From the NCBI RefSeq assembly GCF_030867095.1, contig NC_081824.1, forward strand, positions 148,705,433 to 148,769,432: a stretch of DNA of 64,000 nucleotides. The letters run 5' to 3'. This DNA comes from Alligator mississippiensis. Lineage: Eukaryota > Chordata > Crocodylia > Alligatoridae. Every line of letters begins with the position of its first letter. Position 1 is the first letter of the stretch. This document shows positions 22,688 to 31,720 of this stretch, in pieces. The position numbers were made by a program, and so were the translations under genes. The notes under the pieces were generated by a model. The model ran no database searches, had not been told where the DNA came from, and saw nothing but the letters and a program-made list of their open reading frames with translations.

Positions 22688-24104
22688 TGCTAGCTCAGGG
22701 GCGGGCAATTATTTCGGGTGGAGGGCCACTTAGCCAGTTTTGGCAGGCTGTGAAGGGCTGCATGAGTAGCCCCGCCCCTTGGCAGGTGTCCCACCCCCTG
22801 GTCACCATCTTAGGACCAATGTCCCAGGGCCAGCACCGGTGGAGCCCAAAGCGAGGCGCAGGCTGGCAAGGGTCTGTGGAGCTGGGCTGGGCTGCACCAG
22901 CAGGGAGAGGGGGGAGCTGACTCAGCTCCATAGAGTGCCTGCTGGCTGGGACCCCCCCCCCCGCTCCTGCCACCTTGCTCTGGGCCCCACTGGCACTGGC
23001 CCCGGCCCCAGGGCACCGGTACGGGCCCCGTGCTCCCACTGGCTTCCCGCCCACTCACACCCAGTGCCCCCCCAGCCCCGTGGTACAGGCAGGGAGCAGA
23101 GCACAGCCCCAACCCCCTGCTTGCCAGCAGGGAAGAAGCTAATGCTGAGCATGGGGAAAAGTGGCACCTCACCCGTCCCATGGCCAGCACTACCTGCTGC
23201 AGCAGCTCGCAGCCCACACTGAGCAGGCACAGGCAGCCCCACGTGGGTTGTTGCAGCAGCTCACAGCCCACACTGAGCAGGCACAGGCAGCCCCGCGCGG
23301 GCTGAGTGGCTGCAGTGCGGAGCACCAGCCACACGATGAGTGAGGGGCTGCTCTTCCCTGTGCTCAGCACCAGCTTGTAACCCGGCCCCGCTGCCAGCCT
23401 GGCAGTGGGGCCAGGTTACAAGCTGGTGCTGAGCATGGGGGGCGGGGGCAGGGAGCAGCCCCTCGCCCAACCCATGCCTGGTGCCCCACGCTGCAGCCGC
23501 TCGCAGCCCACCTGGGGCTGCCTGTGCCTGCTCCAGACAGCACTGCATGGGTTGCAAGCAGCTGCAGCAGGGAGCGCTGGCCATGGGGCAGAAAAGGGGC
23601 CGCTTTTCTCCACGCAGGGAAGGAGCCCAGGGAAAAGCTGAGCGCAGGGGAAAAGCGGCTCCTCCCCTGCCCCATGGCTGGCACTCCCTACTGCAGCCAC
23701 TTGCACCCCGCAGGGCTGTCGGGAGTAGCTGTAGCACGGGGCACCGGCCAAAGGGCAGGGAAGGGGCCACTTCCCCCACGCTCCTTCCCTGCCCCAGGTC
23801 CCCCCCGCCCTTCTCCCCCCAGCCCACCACTTACCTGCAGGTCCAGCGCGGGGCAGCCTCGTGTTCCCAGGCCAGAGGCAGGGGCTTCTAGCTGGGGGGG
23901 CAGGGCTGGATGGGCCCCACTGTTGTTGGAGGCCGCGGGGCTTCCCCTGGGTCCTACTGTCCTTGACTCCTGTCATTTTTGACAGGAACCAAGGGCACAG
24001 AAATATTAATTTTCTACATTTTTTAGGGGCCCCGTGGGCTGGATAGAATGGTCTCATGAGCTGAATCTGGCCCACAGGCTGTATTTTGCCCACCCGTGCT
24101 AGCT
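22688..24104 (+). mobile_element. GC-rich non-autonomous hAT element, family II copy 1
   Basis: Begins caggggcgggcaattatttc at 22696 and ends with gtattttgcccacccg-type sequence at about 24096. It is flanked by the identical 8-mer tgctagct (22688-22695 and 24097-24104). Near the right end there is a small hairpin, cctgtcatttttgacagg (about 23973), also present in the copy at 42388. The GC-rich interior contains a tandem duplication of about 54 bp near 23198-23305 and several long but meaningless frames on both strands (for example 23416-24093 minus). No transposase. Confidence 0.82.
23198..23305 (+). repeat. About 54-bp tandem duplication inside hAT element
   Basis: The module containing gcagcagctc, cagcccacactgagcaggca and caggcagcccc occurs twice in tandem, with a few mismatches. 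Confidence 0.75.
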
Positions 24105-24309
24105 GTCCTCAGCTTGCAGAGTAGAATAGAGGGTGTTTGGTTTTTCCCATGCTTATGGGTTTTTTTCCTGGTTGCACATGAAGCTGGGAAGGAATTCCCC
24201 CCACTTTCCCCTCCAACCTACTGCTACAGATGTCAGGAGCAGGGGGGGTGATAAGGGTTCTGGCTGTTAAAAAGCACTGGGTGTTGGCTGCAGCTAAGGA
24301 TGCTGGTGG

Positions 24310-24400
24310 CTAAGATTGACTCGGGTGTGCCATTTCTCCTGCTGGGATTAAAACCTAGAGCTCTCTGGTTAGAGTGTCTTGCCCCTCTGCTCAGGGTCAT
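24310..24400 (-). mobile_element. Possible tRNA-derived SINE remnant
   Basis: On the minus strand, GGTTTTAATCCC (24355-24344) resembles an RNA polymerase III box B, with a weak box-A-like GAGCAGAGGGGCAAG about 25 bp upstream. Flanking sequence is not tRNA-like enough for a functional gene. Confidence 0.35.
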
Positions 24401-24609
24401 CAGACCAATCACTACATTTGGGATCTAGAAGGAAGTTTATGCTGTGATCAGATTGGTCCAGACTGTGTGGGGTTTTGCCTTCCTCTGTGGTGGGGAGCAT
24501 AATTTTCTTCCTTGGATCTCTCGAGTATATTTTAGCAATGATACTCACAGCCCTCATCCCCTTGCTCTACCTGCAAGAGGTTAGGTGCTCTTGGTGTTTT
24601 TGACAGGGT

Positions 24610-24740
24610 TGATTGTATAACTTTAGGAATAAGTTAGACTTGTCTGGGATGATTTGGAATTGAATGATCCTGCCTTGGTGGGTTGACTACATGATCTCCT
24701 AAAGTCCATTCCAGCCCTATTTTTCTATGATTCTGTGTTT
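24610..24740 (+). mobile_element. CR1 3' UTR fragment
   Basis: Contains tgggatgatttggaattgaa, gatcctgcc, ggttgactacatgatctcct and ccagccctatttttctatga followed by a ttctgtg tail: the order typical of a CR1 3' end. No coding part is left. Confidence 0.7.
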
Positions 24741-24745
24741 TAATA

Positions 24746-25399
24746 ATTTAAGACAGTGATTCCCAAAGGATGTGCCATGAGAGTGATGGAAATGTGCTGT
24801 GAGATCCCATTAGGGGTAAATGCCTCCTCCCCCATCCAGCACCCTGCTCCAGCAGCACCCACGAGTGCTCTAACAGATACTGCCACTGTTGCTTCTGCTG
24901 TCTCCTGCCCTTCCCTGCCCCCAGGCAGTCCCTGTGTCATCCCCCCCACCTCCTACCACTCCCACACTCCCAGCAGTGCATTCAGCTGCAAGCAAGCATG
25001 CTGTGCAGCCTGCCCCATTGCCTCTACTCCTCCTATGCTCCTGGGCCCAGCAACAGGGGCCACAGGGTGGTCACCAATATGTGAAACCCTGCAGAAGCTG
25101 CCTTAGCAATGGGGGCTGTCTTTGCCCAAAGTACAGACCAGGGGCTGGGAGAGGACAAACAGTGGAAAGAGCAGGGCATAGCAGGGTAAGGCCCTCACCC
25201 TTAAGTAGCACCAGCTAGATCATAATTTTTTTAGCCTCAAGGCCCACCTCCATATCTTTTCTCAATTTAGATCTCTTGGTGACTTTTCTACTGAACTGCC
25301 ATAAAATTCGGGGGGGGGGGAATGCCCCACAAATTTTAATCAGGGTGGGAGGGGGAGTATGCCTCAGGTATCAGAAGTTCGGGAAACACTAATCTAATA
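24746..25399 (+). mobile_element. Non-autonomous hAT element (CAGTGNTTCCCAAA-type ends)
   Basis: Element 24754-25391, terminal repeats cagtgattcccaaag and gttcgggaaacacta (reverse complement tagtgtttcccgaac). Flanked by an imperfect 8-bp duplication atttaaga / atctaata (6 of 8). Interior is C-rich; the small frame at 24756-25106 has no recognisable protein. Confidence 0.75.
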
Positions 25400-27229
25400 G
25401 ATATTTAGAGTGGCTGTATATTCACAGCCTTCAAGCTGTGAGATGGGCAAGGCAGGAAAGAGATATCCTCCACATTAAAACAACAGCTGAGATTGCCTGC
25501 AGTTCCACCCCCTTAACAGGAAAAGAGAGAGAAAAAAAAAAAGTGTCCTCAAGAAGCACAGCACCTCCACATACCTTACTCCCTACATTCTAAGAATGTA
25601 CGGACAGTCAACTAGAGTTAACTTTCTGTCAGTTACATAACTATGTACTCTTCTGTTATTAAAAAATTAAGTTAATAACAAGTAAGGTTCTAAATCACTA
25701 ACTTATTAAAATGTATTTCCTTTTGCTTCCATTTAAACCTACAAAAATGAAACTGAAGTATATAGTATGGATATGTAGCTCTTGTTCTCTTCAACTGCTG
25801 TTATAAATACCTCATTTAACACTATTTCATGTAATGCCTTGATTCAAAGAAAGAGAAAAAAAAAAGAAAAGAGAGATCCTTCTTATGTTACATTTGCCAA
25901 TGGGAGCTATACCAAAGTCCTGTCCTCAAGGAAGCAACCTTGTCCCCTCACACTCTTCAGCTCAATTTACTTTTAATGAATGATGCCCTCCTGAGTCAAG
26001 GCATTGACTCTCTCGTTTGGATTCATTCCTTTCCAGCTTACTCCATAATAAGCAAACCTATCAAGTCTGCTCTAAAAATAGAGGGAAAAATATAAAAAAG
26101 GAATTCTGTATACAGAAGTAACACAGCCAGAAGCACAGGAGTAGCCTGCCTCCTTGTGGCTAAACTATAGTTCTGAATTCCTCCAATCCACCAGGGCTAC
26201 AAAACGTACTAAATAAAATAAATGAATACAGTAACAAACAAACAAACAAGCAAACAAACAAGCAAACAGATTCTGTATTTTTTTTCCAAATTTTAAGCAG
26301 CTGCTACCAAGTTTTATATATCATGAGTTGGTTTCCTAATCCTAATTGCTAAGAGTTGGCTTTGATCTTGTGCCCCAATTGCCAGAGATGTTTGAAATTA
26401 AAAAGGCAGCGGCCCCTTCGATATTTCTAAGGAGGACATTCTGATCCACTGAACTTATATCATTGACTGCTTCATTCCCTGAAGCCAAAGAAGGAGCAAT
26501 GGAAATAAATAAAATTTGAGGAAAAGCCTTTTTACAGTTCTCTTCCCCATATACAGAATCAACCAAGGCTATGCTACACAGTTACATATATTTTTAAAAA
26601 GGCAGCTTAAGAAACAAAGTCTAGCTGGACAATGAGACTTAGGGACAAAAAACTTGTGAAAAACAGAACTCAGGCACTTCAATCCAAAACTGAGATCCTC
26701 AAAATCTTTGCTCAACTTCTACCTAAGCCTGAAGCCAGCAAAAAACCCTGGACACTTCAGTTTTCAGCACTGAATTTTTGTTGATGCTTAAAGGTCTGCA
26801 CCTGCCCAGGCTCAGAAGTGGTCTATTCTTGACAGTGTTAAGTAGCTCTGCACTAAGCTCAAGCCTAAAGCATGTCAGGATCCAAAATCAGGCATTCTTC
26901 TGCCTATTAAGCTTCAGGGCACAATCTGGTAGGCAGTCTCTGAGTATGTCTAACAGATTAGATTCTACACAAAGACAGGTGGTGCCTCCTTTTATCCAGT
27001 AGTTCAGTGAATGCAAGAGGCCTAAATTCAATTTCTTCCTCTGCCTTAGGACGGGAACGTAAAAATCGCTCAGCTCCCAGAAGAGTAACTTCACTATCAA
27101 GCTGTTCTGTGGTGGGGGAGGTTCTTAATCTCTCCTATTAAAGTCATTCCACATTTCATCAAATAATTAAAGATTCATTGGGCCAGAAAGAAAGAGAGAG
27201 AAAAAAAAACAGGATTTTATTGCCTGTTG
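25400..27229. other. Intronic sequence with an (AAAC)n tract
   Basis: No gene recognised. A tetranucleotide-type tract of AAAC/AAGC units lies at about 26236-26270. Confidence 0.5.
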
Positions 27230-27370
27230 GGTAGAGACCTGGATTCCAGTGCTTGCTCCAAACTGTTAGTTGTAAAGTATGTAAACAGTCAAATGGAACA
27301 GAAACCAAAACCCATGTTTCCCTCCCCAGACGAATGCTGTAACTACTAGGCCAGAGCCATGCTTGCATTT
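27230..27370 (-). mobile_element. tRNA-derived SINE (MIR-like), minus strand
   Basis: Minus strand shows a box-A-like GGCCTAGTAGTTACAG (27352-27337) and a degenerate box B GGGTTTTGGTTTC (27313-27301), spaced as in a tRNA head, followed by unrelated body sequence. It is a decayed SINE, not a working tRNA gene. Confidence 0.55.
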
Positions 27371-27489
27371 TCTGAACCTTTCAAGCTGCTCCAGTTTGCA
27401 TGGAACAGCTTTAAATGAAAGGACAGATGGGCCCTCACCCAGTTTATAATCTGGGGCTGAAAACTTTCTCCTGGGGGGGGGAAGAGCTT

Positions 27490-27590
27490 TGAGTTTGAAA
27501 ACCCCCAGGCAGGAGGGACTTGAACTTAAGTCTCTGACTTCATGCTGATTGTTTTAACCATGGAGCTATTGTGTAAAGAGAGCCAGGACC
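27490..27590 (-). mobile_element. tRNA-derived SINE (MIR-like), minus strand
   Basis: Minus strand box A TAGCTCCATGGTTA (27568-27555) and box B GTTCAAGTCCC (27525-27515) with correct spacing. The head cannot fold into a full cloverleaf, so this is a SINE remnant. Confidence 0.6.
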
Positions 27591-27599
27591 TCCTCTGGT

Positions 27600-29290
27600 G
27601 GTGTTCTGAATGACAGGCCTAAATCCTGTTTTTAAAAGAAAAAATGTTTGTGCATCCAGTTCAGGAGCAGGTTCAGATTTGTGAAACCCAAGTGGAGGGA
27701 GGCAGCCCAGAATTAGACCTAACCCCAACAAGGGATGAGATTTAAGATACAGCATTCACTGGTTACCAAAAAAATCAAACTGAGCAAAGCACGTTAGATT
27801 CTAATAGCCAGCAATTCTATTAAGTGGCAGTAAAGAAAAACGCCCAAGCAGAGTCTTGTCAAGAAACTGCACGGTTTCCAAAGCTTGTTGTATTTTACTC
27901 ATTGAGACTAACAGCCAGACAGAGGGGGAGGGGAAACCTTATTCAGCATAAATTATGGATCAAGATTTTTACTCCAATATTAAGTTGGCTGATTTTATAG
28001 AGAGAGATGCTAATAAGCATCAGGAAAAAAAACAACCAAACAAACAAAAAACCCAAAATCACACAGAACCAGGCTTTGGGGGTTTTGATTATATTCTCTG
28101 ACTGATTCCATTAAGCAAGATCCTAGCAACCAGTAGACACTGTATACCAATGTCCTTGGCATGTATTTACTAGCTTACATGGCTCCCACTCAGCAGACTG
28201 TTTTTTTCTAATTCCCATTCTGAGCTGCCCAACTCCTCCCATATGTTGGGAGCCTAAGCATCTAATACAGGACTGTGGATTGCACTACAATAGCAAGCTG
28301 CCTAAAGGTTGGGAGCTCCAGCACTCAGCATCAGCCTCATCCGTTTGTAGACTTAAATTCAAAAGGCTGAAAGCGGAGAACCCAAGGGACAAAAATACAT
28401 ATCAGTGCCAGACAACTCGAATAAGGGAGAAACACTACAGCCTTGTTCCCCAGCACGGGGCCCAAATTTGCACAGAAGTTGGCACCTACTAAAGTTAATG
28501 GAAACTAACAAAATCAACCAACAAGCAGGACTGGAAGCTATACCAGGAAAAACAAACAAACAAACAAAAAAACCCCCAGAAAATCTGGACTATGCCCTGA
28601 AGTGGTACATGACATCATCCTGATAGAAGCACGTGTTCTTTGTATAACCAGGCCTATGCAATTAAGAACTCTGTTTTCAAAATTTTTGACCGAACAAACC
28701 AAAGACTTAGGTCTACTAAAACCTATACTCAGGTGACTCTTGTGCACTTTTGCTGGACAAAAATACTTGAGAAGTAACAAAGAGTACAAGTCATGTATGC
28801 CATGATATGCAGTATAGCAAAACTTTCATTCATAAAGCTAAGACAGTTTGTGTTTTTACTTCATATCAGGGTTTGACACACTAAATTACTGAATCTTTTA
28901 CTCGGCTTTTAAAAGCTATTGTACATACACATTTCCTTATTTATCTTCACTAAATGATTCCAAAGATTGGGATAAAATTTTGTTTCAGTGAGAGAAAACA
29001 GAGTACTAAATCACCAATGCAAGTATAATTGTTAATATCACTACTTGTTTCTTATGGTCAAAGTACCCATTTCCTCACTGATAGGCCATTACTTTAGACG
29101 GTTACACTATCGTCTCATACTAAACCTCTGGCTATGTTGCTGAAACCCCTCTCAGTCTTTAATTCCTCTTGCTCAAACTCCTAATTGTTCTGACCTGTAC
29201 AGTTTAGAAAATTTTGTATAGAACAACAACTGATTTTCAAGTGTTGAGACAAGACTCACCCCCCGCCCATCCCTGTCAGTAATACCATTC
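27600..29290. other. Intronic sequence, nothing recognised
   Basis: No gene. Several (AAAC)-rich A stretches (about 28027-28052 and 28549-28573). Confidence 0.5.
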
Positions 29291-29299
29291 TTACACAGC

Positions 29300-29475
29300 A
29301 GTGTGATGCTGTCCCAGATCAGTGCCCAGAGCTCTCATAAAACCTAGGTTTTTCTTCCTGCTCTGCTACTGGACTGGACTGGATTGCTGGGTAACTTTGG
29401 GCAAGTCATTTTGCTTATACCTTAGGTTTCCCCCAACGATAAAATGAGATTTCAGATGATAAAACCAACTTCCTA
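29300..29475 (+). mobile_element. MIR SINE
   Basis: Plus-strand match to the MIR core and 3' part: ctgctctgctactgg, gggtaactttgggcaagtca, ccttaggtttcccc and aacgataaaatgag in the expected order. The tRNA head is poorly kept. Confidence 0.75.
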
Positions 29476-29479
29476 AGTA

Positions 29480-30519
29480 AAGCGTATCAAGATCCAACTG
29501 ATAAAAAGTATTATAATTGCTAAGCATCAAAATAATTTTTCTTTGTACAAGCTTCCCAAGAACAAAAATTTTTGTCCTGGCTAACCTTCTCTTACCTCAT
29601 TATATATCAGCTGTTCGAGTCAGTTTTTACATACAAAATACAGTAGTGTGATCTCCAAAGCTCAGTAAGACCAAAGTCTTAATTGCATCTCATGCCAGAC
29701 CCATTTCTGATAAACGCACAACATCCACTTAAAAATGAGTTTGACGTTTAACTAAACAGTAAGCGTGTAACAGTCAATGCAATGCTTTCCTCCAAGTTGA
29801 TGTACAGCATATTCCTTTCAAAATGTGAAAGATGAAGCACAGCAAAGCACTGAGCCATTTGCAAACTGATACAGAGCTCAGTTCTACAGACTTTTATTGA
29901 TGGAAATATCCCTGCTTACAACAAGGACTGACTACAGGGTCTGGTCCTCAAAACACTTCCCGAATACACCTGTATTTCTAGGAACTGAACTGAAAAATGG
30001 CAATAAAATCCCATCTTACTATGTCAAGGCACATTAAGATTCAGCCCCCAAATAGATACCAATTCTTTAGTGAAACAATATTACTGAAGTTATCTCATCC
30101 TTCGCACCACCAAACCCTCCCTCTCCATTTTGGAGGTACACAAGAGGAATTACAAGCCAATGAACATTTAAACCCTTTCACTACACCAAAGGCACAATGT
30201 TTAGAGTCAAAGCTTTCTAGCGTCCCTGGCCTTAAAATTAAACCCTGCAGGGTTACAAGGGCCTGCTAATTTACCTCTCCAAAAATTAAACGTGTTGTTT
30301 TAAAAAGTCACAAGAAAAACCTACAGGATGACCCAGGGACGACCACATGCTCAGCCATAGCAGGACAATACTATGCATCTTTGGGGTTGGCCAAGCGCCC
30401 CCATGCACCAAAAGGCTCCTTCTAGACATCTGTGCCGATAGGAAAGGGTTTCTGCACCAGACTACCAGAGCCCCACAAGGGAAGGCAGAGGGGCCCCAGC
30501 TGCAAGGAAAGCCCCATCC
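29480..30519. other. Intronic sequence, nothing recognised
   Basis: No gene or repeat recognised. Short open frames resemble nothing known. Confidence 0.45.
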
Positions 30520-30732
30520 CAGCGGTTCCCAATCTGTGGTACGGGTACCACCAGGGGTACACAGACAACCTGTCAGTGGTGCGTGTTGACAGATTTATTA
30601 TAATTACTTGATATGACAACAATTTCCAAGTGGTGCTGCAGGTTGAACTAAAAAACGTGCTGGCGGTACTTCAGGGTGAACCGTTTTAAACGGACAGTGC
30701 ACAATGTGTCCGAGTTTGGGAACCACTCGCTG
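30520..30732 (+). mobile_element. Short hAT element beside the GALNT2 CpG island
   Basis: A 213-bp element with ends cagcggttcccaatctgtgg and gagtttgggaaccactcgctg, imperfect inverted repeats of the CAGNGGTTCCCAA type common in vertebrate hAT elements. A duplication is not clear (ccccatcc / cccgtcct). It lies in intron 1 about 500 bp from the exon 1 donor. Confidence 0.7.
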
Positions 30733-31236
30733 CCCGTCCTATCCCTGGTGCTACAAGCCCCTCAGAGGTGTGTGGCCGCGCTGCAAGTAGAAGCCGGGGA
30801 GCAGCCGAGTGGCACCGAGAGCCCCGCGGGGTCTGGCAGGCAGCTGGGAGCCGGGGTCTTGCCCCAAGGTAAAGCCCGTGGGGGCGCTCTCTGGGTGGAC
30901 AAATTGGGGGGGAGGATTAGAGGAGCTTTCCGCAGCTGCCCACAAGAGACAGAGCAGCGCGGCGGCAGGGAGACGGGGGCGCTGTCCTCGCTGCGCTCCG
31001 CTGAGGTGCCTCAGCCCGCCCCGGGCAGGCGGCGCCCTCCCCGCGGCGGGACGTGGCCGAGGCTGAAGTCTGCTCCTGCCCTCGCCTCCACGTCACGGGG
31101 CAAGAAGCAACGGCGGAGGGGAAAGTCCCGGCGGTGACGTGGGGGGAGCTCGGACACACACCGGGGGGAAGGGGGGTAACCCGGGGCAACGCGAGGGGAG
31201 GGGCGGCACGCGGAGGGGTTGGGGAGGGGGTCTCAC

Positions 31237-31353
31237 CTTCCTGCCGCCGCCCGCGCCGGCTACGGCGGCGCCGCCCCCCGAGTACATGTAGTAGGCGATG
31301 CCCAGCACCCAGAGGAAGGCGAAGCAGAGCAGCAGCCGCGACCTGCGCCGCAT
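31237..31353 (-). CDS. GALNT2: GALNT2 exon 1 coding part (polypeptide N-acetylgalactosaminyltransferase 2)
   Basis: The product family starts mucin-type O-glycosylation by moving GalNAc from UDP-GalNAc to Ser/Thr of secretory proteins in the Golgi. Seen here: 39 codons on the minus strand from ATG (31353-31351), beginning [18 protein letters not shown] and ending in a Gly/Ala-rich stretch with Arg-Lys. Residues 1-6 are a basic cytoplasmic tail, about 7-24 a single hydrophobic signal-anchor (type II protein), then the start of the lumenal stem. I recognise the N-terminus as nearly identical to vertebrate GALNT2; the Gly-rich linker seems a few residues shorter than in human. The exon ends AAG followed by gtgaga (31236-31231), a good phase-0 donor. 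The start has A at -3, and no upstream in-frame ATG exists, only a GTG. Catalytic and lectin domains lie outside the window. No exon 2 could be found to the left. Confidence 0.93.
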
Positions 31354-31372
31354 CCTCCTCCTCCTCCTCCTT
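31354..31372 (-). repeat. (GGA)n tract immediately 5' of the GALNT2 start codon
   Basis: Read on the minus strand, an uninterrupted run of GGA triplets directly abuts the ATG. It forms the end of the 5' UTR and supplies the purine at -3. Such a run may vary in length between individuals and may form G-rich secondary structure in the leader. Confidence 0.7.
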
Positions 31373-31479
31373 CTTCCGCCCCGTGCAGCAGCAGCCGCCG
31401 CGAGCACCACCAGGAAACGGCCAGCAGCAACCGCCGCCGCCGCGCAGGGTCAGGGGGCAGAGGGCGAACGCCCGCCCCC

Positions 31480-31522
31480 CTCCGCCAATCGCCAACCGCC
31501 AGGGGCGGGGCGGGGCGGAGCC
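31480..31522 (-). promoter_or_regulatory. CCAAT box and clustered GC boxes of the GALNT2 promoter
   Basis: On the minus strand, a run of overlapping GGCGGGG/CCCCGCC Sp1-type boxes (about 31503-31520) is followed by two closely spaced CCAAT-type motifs (plus strand gccaatcgccaacc, about 31482-31496). They lie roughly 130-165 bp upstream of the ATG. This is a typical TATA-less CpG promoter layout, placing the main start near 31400-31450. The start site itself is inferred. Confidence 0.6.
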
Positions 31523-31720
31523 AGCGGCGTCGCCATGGTTGCAGCACGCCGGGCCCGCGGCAGGAGGGGCGCGTGGCAGGGGCTGCCCCGCCCCCTCCCG
31601 CCTGCGCGCGGCGTTCTATGGGGCGGGGCCACTCCCTGCGTGGGGTTCCAGCCGCCCCGCCCCCGGGAGTAGGCCCTGGGCACGGATCCTGGCAGTCCTC
31701 GTGTGGACGCGGTGCTCGCC

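Larger units (their letters stand above)
1..31236 (-). other. GALNT2: GALNT2 intron 1 (partial; continues beyond window start)
   Basis: The donor of exon 1 is at 31236-31235, so all sequence to the left is transcribed as intron 1 of GALNT2. I looked for a continuation of the protein (the conserved acidic stem segment that follows Arg-Lys in other vertebrates) and saw none. A very long first intron fits what is known of this gene in mammals. The interval is filled with CR1, hAT and SINE remnants, annotated separately. The intron assignment is inference from the exon's orientation. Confidence 0.85.
30750..31720. promoter_or_regulatory. CpG island over the GALNT2 promoter and exon 1
   Basis: About 1 kb of dense CpG and GC-rich sequence stands out against the AT-rich surroundings and covers exon 1, the inferred 5' UTR and the upstream flank. 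There is no TATA box at the expected place, as usual for housekeeping Golgi enzymes. Several long open frames on both strands here (for example 31053-31898 plus and 31260-31907 minus) come from base composition and are not called as genes. Edges are approximate. Confidence 0.85.

Noticed and set aside
22810..24093. Frames of 186, 189 and 225 codons (minus) and 152 codons (plus)
   Set aside because: Same reason: GC-rich hAT interior with tandem modules. Not a transposase.
27490..27590. tRNA gene
   Set aside because: Boxes A and B are present but no closed cloverleaf or acceptor stem; it is a SINE remnant.
1..31236. GALNT2 exon 2 or other coding exons in the intron
   Set aside because: No frame matches the conserved stem or catalytic segments. 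The exon must lie outside the window.
30917..31495. 192-codon minus frame overlapping GALNT2 exon 1
   Set aside because: Different frame from the recognised MRRRSR protein, low-complexity composition.
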